Assembly (NCBI GenBank): GCA_002720865.1
Contig: PBIO01000009.1
Location: 62,001-126,000 of the forward strand
Direction of reading: 5' to 3'
Source: Halobacteriovorax sp.
GTDB taxonomy: Bacteria > Bdellovibrionota > Bacteriovoracia > Bacteriovoracales > Bacteriovoracaceae
DNA: 64,000 bases
Below, piece after piece: positions 59,226 to 64,000 of the stretch. The position numbers were made by a program, and so were the translations under genes. Every line of letters starts with the position of its first letter. The first letter of the stretch is position 1. The notes beneath the pieces were generated by a model. That model was not told the DNA's origin and made no database searches. It saw only the letters and a program-made list of their open reading frames with translations.

Positions 59226-59817
59226 TAAACTCTATGGTCTCATCCTTACTGGCGGCAAATCTAAACGAATGGGGACTGATAAAGGTAGCCTAAACTACCA
59301 TGGAAAAACTCAGGTGGAACATCTCTATGAACTTCTTGAGGGTCTTACGGACAAAACTTTTATTTCCTGTAGAGAAGATCAAGCAAATTTAGATCATCTT
59401 AAAAGCTTTCCCAAGGTCCTAGACGCTTTTGATGACCTTGGGCCGAGTGGAGGAATTCTAAGTGCCTTTAAACAAGATCCTAATGCCTCTTGGTTGGTGC
59501 TTGCATGCGATATGCCCTATTTAAACAGAGAGAGCCTAGTGCACCTAATAAAAAATAGAGATACCAATCAAGTAGCCACCTGCTTCTTCAATGGAGAGAA
59601 AAAATGGCCAGAGCCCCTTTGTGCTATTTACGAGCCAAGCTCTGTGGAGCGTATTAATCACTTTGTTAATTTAGGAAAACCATGTCCTAGAAAAGTTTTG
59701 ATGAATTCTGATGTTAAGATTCTAGAGCCTCTTCAAGAAAAGGTTCTTCTAAATGCAAATACCTTATCTGATTTAGAATCATTTAAAAAAGAGAAGGAGC
59801 TATCTCATGAAGCTTAA
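59209..59817 (+). CDS. mobA: Molybdenum cofactor guanylyltransferase
   Basis: It starts with GTG after AGGAGGTAAGA, overlapping moaC. Residues 8-24 (LYGLILTGGKSKRMGTDKGSL) are the nucleotidyltransferase loop of MobA. ASWLVLACDMPYL carries the Asp that binds the metal, and PEPLCAIY follows. It attaches GMP to Mo-molybdopterin for DMSO-reductase-type enzymes. The 202-residue length matches the family. Confidence 0.92.
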   Translation: MTIKTNKLYGLILTGGKSKRMGTDKGSLNYHGKTQVEHLYELLEGLTDKTFISCREDQANLDHLKSFPKVLDAFDDLGPSGGILSAFKQDPNASWLVLACDMPYLNRESLVHLIKNRDTNQVATCFFNGEKKWPEPLCAIYEPSSVERINHFVNLGKPCPRKVLMNSDVKILEPLQEKVLLNANTLSDLESFKKEKELSHEA

Positions 59818-60046
59818 AATAAAATACTTTGCGGCCATGCGAGAGAAAGCAGGTGTTAGTGAAGAAATATTAGAAACAAACTGTAAAGATGCTCTTGAAT
59901 TGCTTAATGAACTTGATAAAAAATATAATTTTAATCTAGACCGAGACCATTTAAAAGTGGCGATTAATGAAGAGTACTCCAGTTTTGATAGCAGCTTAAA
60001 GGAAAACGATACTCTCGTTTTTATTCCGCCAGTGGCGGGAGGTTAG
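59807..60046 (+). CDS. moaD: Molybdopterin synthase sulfur carrier subunit
   Basis: The 79-residue protein is a beta-grasp ubiquitin-like fold ending VFIPPVAGG, the Gly-Gly C-terminus that is adenylated by MoeB and thiocarboxylated. It overlaps mobA by 11 bases and ends one base before moaE, its partner. It is short but typical of MoaD. Confidence 0.94.
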   Translation: MKLKIKYFAAMREKAGVSEEILETNCKDALELLNELDKKYNFNLDRDHLKVAINEEYSSFDSSLKENDTLVFIPPVAGG

Positions 60047-60047
60047 A

Positions 60048-60491
60048 ATGTTTGAAATTAGTAAAATAAAACTAAACCATGAGGAACTTGCGGCTAAGTT
60101 AAACAATCCTAAGGCAGGGGCCATGGTCTTTTTTGATGGTCGTGTTAGAAATCATAACGATGGTCAAAATGTAAACTCCCTTGAATATCAATGTTATGAA
60201 GAAATGGCCTTAAAAGAAGGTAAGAAAATTGTTGAAGAGGCGCTACGTAAATTTGAGGTTCACGATGCTTTTTGTGTCCATAGAGAAGGTCATTTAAAAA
60301 TAGAAGAAGTCGCCGTATGGGTAGGGGTTTGCTCCTCCCATAGAAGAGAGGCCTTTGAGGCCTGCCAATATATTATTGATGAAGTTAAGGATAGAGTTCC
60401 TATGTGGAAAAAAGAGCATTATGTAGAAGGTCAGGCCGTTTGGGTAGAATGCCACCGCTGTAGTGGCGCTAGCGAGCATGCTCATGTCTAA
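60048..60491 (+). CDS. moaE: Molybdopterin synthase catalytic subunit
   Basis: The 147-residue protein shows GAMVFFDGRVRNHNDGQNVNSLEYQCYEEMA, a variant of the MoaE G-x-V-R-x-x-x-x-G core, then HREGHLKIEEVAVWVGVCSSHRREAFEAC and VPMWKKEHYVEG with the catalytic Lys residues. Together with MoaD it makes molybdopterin from cPMP. It follows moaD by one base, and its 3' end overlaps the moeB start. Confidence 0.94.
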   Translation: MFEISKIKLNHEELAAKLNNPKAGAMVFFDGRVRNHNDGQNVNSLEYQCYEEMALKEGKKIVEEALRKFEVHDAFCVHREGHLKIEEVAVWVGVCSSHRREAFEACQYIIDEVKDRVPMWKKEHYVEGQAVWVECHRCSGASEHAHV

Positions 60492-61560
60492 AAGAGATTT
60501 TTATTCAAGACAAACTATTCTTAAAGATGTCGGTCCATCTGGTCAGATAAAACTAGAAAACACAAAAGCAGTCATCGTTGGTGCTGGAGGACTTGGGCAT
60601 CCGGTTGGACAATACTTAGCCGCGGCCGGAGTTGGAGAAATCACTATTCTTGACTTTGATCTTATCGAAGAAAGCAATATGAATAGACAGGTTTGTTTTA
60701 ATAAAACTGAAGTTGGAAGACCTAAGGCAAGAGTACTTAAAGAAAAACTTTCTGGGCAAAATCCCTATATAAAAATTTTGAGCCGTTTAGAAAAAATCGA
60801 TGCAAATAACGTGGTAGATATTCTTAAAGAAGCCGATATAATTTTTGATTGTTGTGATAATTTTAAAACAAAGTTTTTGCTTCATGATACGGCCTTTTTC
60901 TTAAAAAAAGATTTAGTTCAAGCCTCTCTTTATCAATATGAGGGACAGGTACAAGTTTTCAATTATTCCAAGGAAAACACTAAAGGTTGCCTACGCTGTT
61001 TATGGCCAAAGGTACCTAAGGCCAATTGCACAGGAACTTGTCAGGAAGCTGGTCTGATTGGGGCCGTTGCTGGTAGTTTAGGGACTCTTCAGGCCATGGC
61101 GGGTATAAAGCTAATACTAGGTCTTGGGAGCTCTCTTCAAAACACGACAACAACTGTAGATCTTTTAAGTTTTGAAACCAATAAGATTCGCTGGAATCAA
61201 GCACCAAGATGTCCTCTTTGTTCAGAACATGCCTCTATTAAAGAAATTCAAGACAAGAACTATGAAGAGCGAGAAAGTTTTGAACTAGATGAAATTCCAG
61301 CAAAAGAATTTACTCTCATCGATATACGAGAATTTGAGGAGTTAGAAAAAGAAGTTTCAGTTCCTTCCTTACATAGACCTCTATCTGAATATAAGAACTG
61401 GGTGAATCTCTTAGATAAAGATGAGAACTATCTCTTTGTATGCTCAAAAGGGATCAGAAGCTCTAAATTAGTTAAAGAGCTTATGACCCAGGAATTTAAG
61501 AATTGTTATTCTCTTCGTAAAGGCTTAGGTGGCCTGGAAGAGTTTAGAAGTAAATCTTAG
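60484..61560 (+). CDS. moeB: MoaD adenylyltransferase with C-terminal rhodanese domain (MoeB/MOCS3-like)
   Basis: I start at the ATG giving MSKRDFYSRQ. Earlier in-frame codons fall within moaE. Residues about 10-245 are the E1-like adenylating domain: AVIVGAGGLGHPVGQYLAAAGVG, SNMNRQVCF and two CxxC zinc pairs (CLRC, CPLC). NCTGTCQEAGLIG matches the usual P-N-C-x-E-A-G region but is longer. Residues about 265-355 are a rhodanese domain with CSKGIRSSK, placing the persulfide Cys. This two-domain layout resembles MOCS3/Uba4 and bacterial MoeBR. It activates MoaD and perhaps delivers the sulfur. It is the last gene of the Moco operon. Confidence 0.92.
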   Translation: MSKRDFYSRQTILKDVGPSGQIKLENTKAVIVGAGGLGHPVGQYLAAAGVGEITILDFDLIEESNMNRQVCFNKTEVGRPKARVLKEKLSGQNPYIKILSRLEKIDANNVVDILKEADIIFDCCDNFKTKFLLHDTAFFLKKDLVQASLYQYEGQVQVFNYSKENTKGCLRCLWPKVPKANCTGTCQEAGLIGAVAGSLGTLQAMAGIKLILGLGSSLQNTTTTVDLLSFETNKIRWNQAPRCPLCSEHASIKEIQDKNYEERESFELDEIPAKEFTLIDIREFEELEKEVSVPSLHRPLSEYKNWVNLLDKDENYLFVCSKGIRSSKLVKELMTQEFKNCYSLRKGLGGLEEFRSKS

Positions 61561-62137
61561 CTAGGTAATCAGCTAGTTTTTTTCCAGCAGCGATATCAGT
61601 AGGGAAATGGACTCCACCGATCATTCTGTATTTAGCTGAATCATCAGCTTTTTGAAAGAATTGAAATCTTCTTTCAGGGTATTTCTTAGAAAGGGCGTAG
61701 GCCATAACTCTAGCTATAGAAGTATGTCCACTTGGGTAACTTTGATTGGGAGATGACTCCTTAATACAAGTTACGATTTGATTGGGAAAACGGGCAAAAG
61801 GTCTTTGTCTTTTAAAGAACTTCTTGGCCTGCTTTGTTTTTAACCCGGCCATAACTAAGTATTTATAAAACATAAAAGTATTTTCGATGACTTCAGCATC
61901 AGATAGGGGACCATGTTTTCCGCCAAATAAACTCTTTAACGTTACACTTTCCTCAGCTCTGGCCTCTTCGCATTCACCCTCTGTTCTATTTTCTTGTAAT
62001 TCTAAAAGATATTGAAGGTCCATCATTTCTTCAACAGAGCCAATCGCCGGTGGGTTACCAAGAATTTTAACCCAATCTTCTGCAAAAGATGCTGTTGTTA
62101 ATAGAAAAAAGACCGCTGTGATTTTAATCAGATTCAT
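61544..62137 (-). CDS. Exported PAP2 acid phosphatase
   Basis: The signal peptide MNLIKITAVFFLLTTASFA precedes a 178-residue PAP2 domain with KKFFKRQRPF (KxxxxxxRP), SYPSGHTS (PSGH) and KYRMIGGVHFPTDIAAG (the RxxxxxH-xxxD triad). This is the class A non-specific acid phosphatase pattern, without clear membrane spans. It dephosphorylates organic phosphates in the periplasm. The cysteine pair (GECEEAR, TCIKES) could form a disulfide. Its 3' end overlaps moeB by 17 bases in convergent orientation. Confidence 0.9.
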   Translation of the reverse strand: MNLIKITAVFFLLTTASFAEDWVKILGNPPAIGSVEEMMDLQYLLELQENRTEGECEEARAEESVTLKSLFGGKHGPLSDAEVIENTFMFYKYLVMAGLKTKQAKKFFKRQRPFARFPNQIVTCIKESSPNQSYPSGHTSIARVMAYALSKKYPERRFQFFQKADDSAKYRMIGGVHFPTDIAAGKKLADYLAKIYF

Positions 62138-62245
62138 AAACTTCTCCTTAAGTATTTAAAAATGGTAACAAAGAAGTTCTAGTAAACCTAGAGATGAAAG
62201 AGAAGATAAGGAGATGACGCGCCTCAAAAGGGTCGAAAATTGATG

Positions 62246-62824
62246 TTACCTAAAAACTAGACCTAAATTATAGGAAAGAGAATAGTATTCACTAAAGGTA
62301 GATTGGGGGGACTCTTGAAAAGTAAATTGAACCCCACCGTATAGCCATTCCAAGAAAAATAAGGTGTATGAGCCGGTATAACGAAAAGTTGGTTCAATCT
62401 TAGAAGTCGAGACGGCGACACCGCTTGCATCTATATAAGAAAGGCCTGCGCCAGCACTAATTTCGAAAGCTCCAACGGGGGTGAACATGGAGCCACGGCC
62501 ACTTAAAAATCCAGAAAATCTTTTAGTTTCTATAACGCCGAAACTTGTCCTATTATCCGGATGACTTGGAAAAAGTTTTGAGCTCTCTAGAGCAATATCT
62601 GGGAAAATAGAATAAGAAAACTCAATCCCTTTTTTCCCTTTCTTAGTATCTTTACCGGTAATACCAAAACCAAATTCTTCGGTCTCTTCAGATTCATAAT
62701 CGATATTATTAAATGTTGCATAATGCTCATCGTACCGAAGTCGGCCTTCCACTGAATTTAATTTTTGAAAGCGACTACAGCTAGAAAAGATAAATAAAAA
62801 GGTTAAGAGAATGGTTATGCTCAT
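62246..62824 (-). CDS. Outer-membrane lipoprotein with predicted beta-barrel
   Basis: I take the ATG at 62824. A TTG two codons upstream is also open. The N-terminus MSITILLTFLFIFSSCSR has a lipobox-like FSSC, suggesting lipidation at Cys. The remaining 170 residues alternate in strand-like runs (GIEFSYSIFPDIALES, GAFEISAGAGLSYIDASG, SYTLFFLEWLYGGVQFTF, YYSLSYNLGLVFR). The C-terminus VFR is close to the aromatic end of outer-membrane barrels. The combination of lipobox and barrel is unusual but plausible. It has no recognised family. Confidence 0.65.
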   Translation of the reverse strand: MSITILLTFLFIFSSCSRFQKLNSVEGRLRYDEHYATFNNIDYESEETEEFGFGITGKDTKKGKKGIEFSYSIFPDIALESSKLFPSHPDNRTSFGVIETKRFSGFLSGRGSMFTPVGAFEISAGAGLSYIDASGVAVSTSKIEPTFRYTGSYTLFFLEWLYGGVQFTFQESPQSTFSEYYSLSYNLGLVFR

Positions 62825-62849
62825 GAGCAAATTCTATCATAATTTGATC

Positions 62850-63734
62850 TTAATGGCTTATATAACAATCAGTAGGTAAAAAGATGGGTCTACCCTTAGA
62901 ATCGAGCATTGAGCCCTGAACGGATTTTGAAGGCGGCGAATAATATTTTCTATAGAGTCTTCCCGCATCTCTTCGTAGAAGATTTTCCATATAGACGGCC
63001 CGGTACTCGATGGCCGGTTGAAACTCAAGGCCTTCCCCCTTAATCATACGGCGATCAAGCAGTCCTCGAATCGAATCATAGGCATGATAGAGTTCATGTC
63101 CGAGAGCTATATGGGTTGGAGTTCCTCGAACCTTCCCATCGGATTCCATAGCAGAATATTCTTTTTTTGAATCCCAGTTCACAAAACCGCCGCTTCCAAA
63201 TTGATTAAAGGAGATACGATCTACTTGAAGTCTATTTGTTATAAAGCTTGAAAGAGCGCCGGCCTTATTTATCCCAAACATAGGTCTTTCTTCAAAGCTT
63301 CTGGGATCAAATCTATTACCACCGGCCTTAATCCAAAGGGGGTAGGGACTTTTCATCATCCTTTCAATCAGGATTCGACCACTGCTTGATTCTCTAATTT
63401 TTTCTATGGCCACAATGACTTTTTTAGCAAATTTATCGTTAGAGCTAAGTCCGTCTTTAAAAGTAAGAACTTTATTTTTTGAAGTAATGATATTTAATGA
63501 ATCTCGAAGAGGGTTTTGAATTAAGTCTAAACCAAAGAGCTCATCCTTTAAAACTGTACAGTGATAGGGAGTTAGGAAGTCTTTTTCTATTCCCTGCATT
63601 TTTAATAGCTCAGCGGTGCTTCTTACCTTATTATTCTCAAAGAATGAGATATAGGTATAGTCTAAGGCATTAGCACTTAGACAAAAAGCAAAGCTTCCTA
63701 AAAGAAAAATAGATTTTAGCTTTTTATTAATCAA
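62850..63734 (-). CDS. Exported HExxH metalloprotease, M91-like
   Basis: The frame is open from an ATG at 63782. The TTG at 63734 overlaps the preceding stop and gives a shorter, more ordinary signal peptide (MINKKLKSIFLLGSFAFCLSANA). I prefer the TTG without strong evidence. The mature protein carries THIALGHELYHAYDSIRG, a zinc-binding HExxH (His229-Glu230, His233 in the longer numbering), followed by helices with candidate third-ligand acids (AIEYRAVYMEN). This layout resembles M91 (NleD-type) peptidases. Being exported, it may cleave envelope or prey proteins. It is downstream of and coupled to a small exported protein gene. Confidence 0.7.
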   Translation of the reverse strand: MINKKLKSIFLLGSFAFCLSANALDYTYISFFENNKVRSTAELLKMQGIEKDFLTPYHCTVLKDELFGLDLIQNPLRDSLNIITSKNKVLTFKDGLSSNDKFAKKVIVAIEKIRESSSGRILIERMMKSPYPLWIKAGGNRFDPRSFEERPMFGINKAGALSSFITNRLQVDRISFNQFGSGGFVNWDSKKEYSAMESDGKVRGTPTHIALGHELYHAYDSIRGLLDRRMIKGEGLEFQPAIEYRAVYMENLLRRDAGRLYRKYYSPPSKSVQGSMLDSKGRPIFLPTDCYISH

Positions 63735-63987
63735 TGATCTGATAAAAAGAGCATTTAGCTGTAACAGTACATGATTCAGCATCAGCTTCTTGAGATAGAT
63801 AATCGGCCTTAATATCTAAGACTCTAAAAATATCTTCTTCAGATTTTGCTATACAGGCCTTATAAGCATTTACTCCTGCCTCGCCGCAAGTTGCACCAGA
63901 AGCAGATACTTCTACTTCAACATCACCAGCGTAAAGAGCTGAACTAAGACTTAGAAAAGCGATAGAAGCCACTATCAGTTTTTTCAT
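63727..63987 (-). CDS. Small exported cysteine-containing protein
   Basis: A signal peptide (MKKLIVASIAFLSLSSALYA) is followed by 66 residues with four cysteines (GATCGEAG, KACIAKS, ESCTVTAKCSFYQ), pointing to two disulfides. GGAGGAAT lies just before the ATG. It is the first gene of a pair with the metalloprotease gene, whose start overlaps its stop. It might be an inhibitor, chaperone or companion of that protease, which is inference only. The region upstream of the gene is outside the window. Confidence 0.78.
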   Translation of the reverse strand: MKKLIVASIAFLSLSSALYAGDVEVEVSASGATCGEAGVNAYKACIAKSEEDIFRVLDIKADYLSQEADAESCTVTAKCSFYQIID

Positions 63988-64000
63988 AAATTCCTCCGCA

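Noticed and set aside
62164..62250. GGTAACA and TGTTACC arms about 73 bases apart around the gap before the PAP2 gene
   Set aside because: The arms are only seven bases and far apart, and one lies inside the stop region of a gene, so a designed structure is unlikely.
1..64000. tRNA, rRNA, CRISPR, insertion sequence or prophage
   Set aside because: I looked for repeats, transposase motifs and typical RNA gene patterns and saw none. Fine detection of tRNAs by eye is limited.

Overview
The window looks like a chromosomal segment of a low-GC, didermic, predatory-type bacterium. My best guess is Bacteriovoracaceae or a relative in the Bdellovibrionota. This is inferred from AT-rich DNA, many lineage-specific secreted proteins, exported hydrolases acting on peptide, glycan and phosphate bonds, an HNH protein of a type common in Bdellovibrio-like genomes, and outer-membrane barrels. 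I see no rRNA, tRNA, IS element, CRISPR array or prophage. Genes are tightly packed, no gap without a gene exceeds about 270 bases, and many neighbours overlap by 1-30 bases. GTG and TTG starts are frequent.

Layout. 1-20 kb is an accessory-like surface or secretome zone. It holds two very large Gly-rich exported proteins with a shared C-terminal tail, two large paralogous exported proteins, a VanY-like carboxypeptidase, a YiiX-like cysteine hydrolase, a subtilase-like protein, a caspase-fold-like exported protein, an HNH nuclease and a thioesterase. 20-23 kb has an MscS channel, an unknown anchored protein and an RDD protein. 22.8-29.3 kb is a pyrimidine operon on the minus strand: pyrB, a fused carA-carB, pyrF, then a pterin carbinolamine dehydratase. 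29.4-41 kb has a nuclease-like protein, a GmhB-like phosphatase, unknown exported proteins, a monofunctional GT51 transglycosylase, a three-gene envelope operon ending in a small barrel, and a pectinacetylesterase/Notum-like hydrolase. 41-48 kb has a lipoate ligase, an asymmetric heterodimeric ABC exporter, a cytosolic PAS histidine kinase and a C5 DNA methyltransferase. 48-53 kb has a worn-down ABC-ATPase-like protein, a cysteine-less MnmA paralogue, an M28 peptidase and the true MnmA. 53.4-56.5 kb is a glycan or lipid modification cluster. 56.6-61.6 kb is a seven-gene molybdenum cofactor operon (moeA-moaA-moaC-mobA-moaD-moaE-moeB/rhodanese). The right edge holds a PAP2 phosphatase, a lipoprotein barrel, a HExxH metalloprotease and a small exported protein.

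The most unusual points are: the bacterial CarA-CarB fusion; the degenerate MnmA paralogue two genes from the real enzyme; the DNA methyltransferase with a near-consensus promoter, a palindrome in the promoter spacer and apparently no leader; the shared ISSRY tail on two Gly-rich exported proteins; the 140-residue Gly-every-fourth-residue segment; and two tiny hydrophobic ORFs with good ribosome binding sites.
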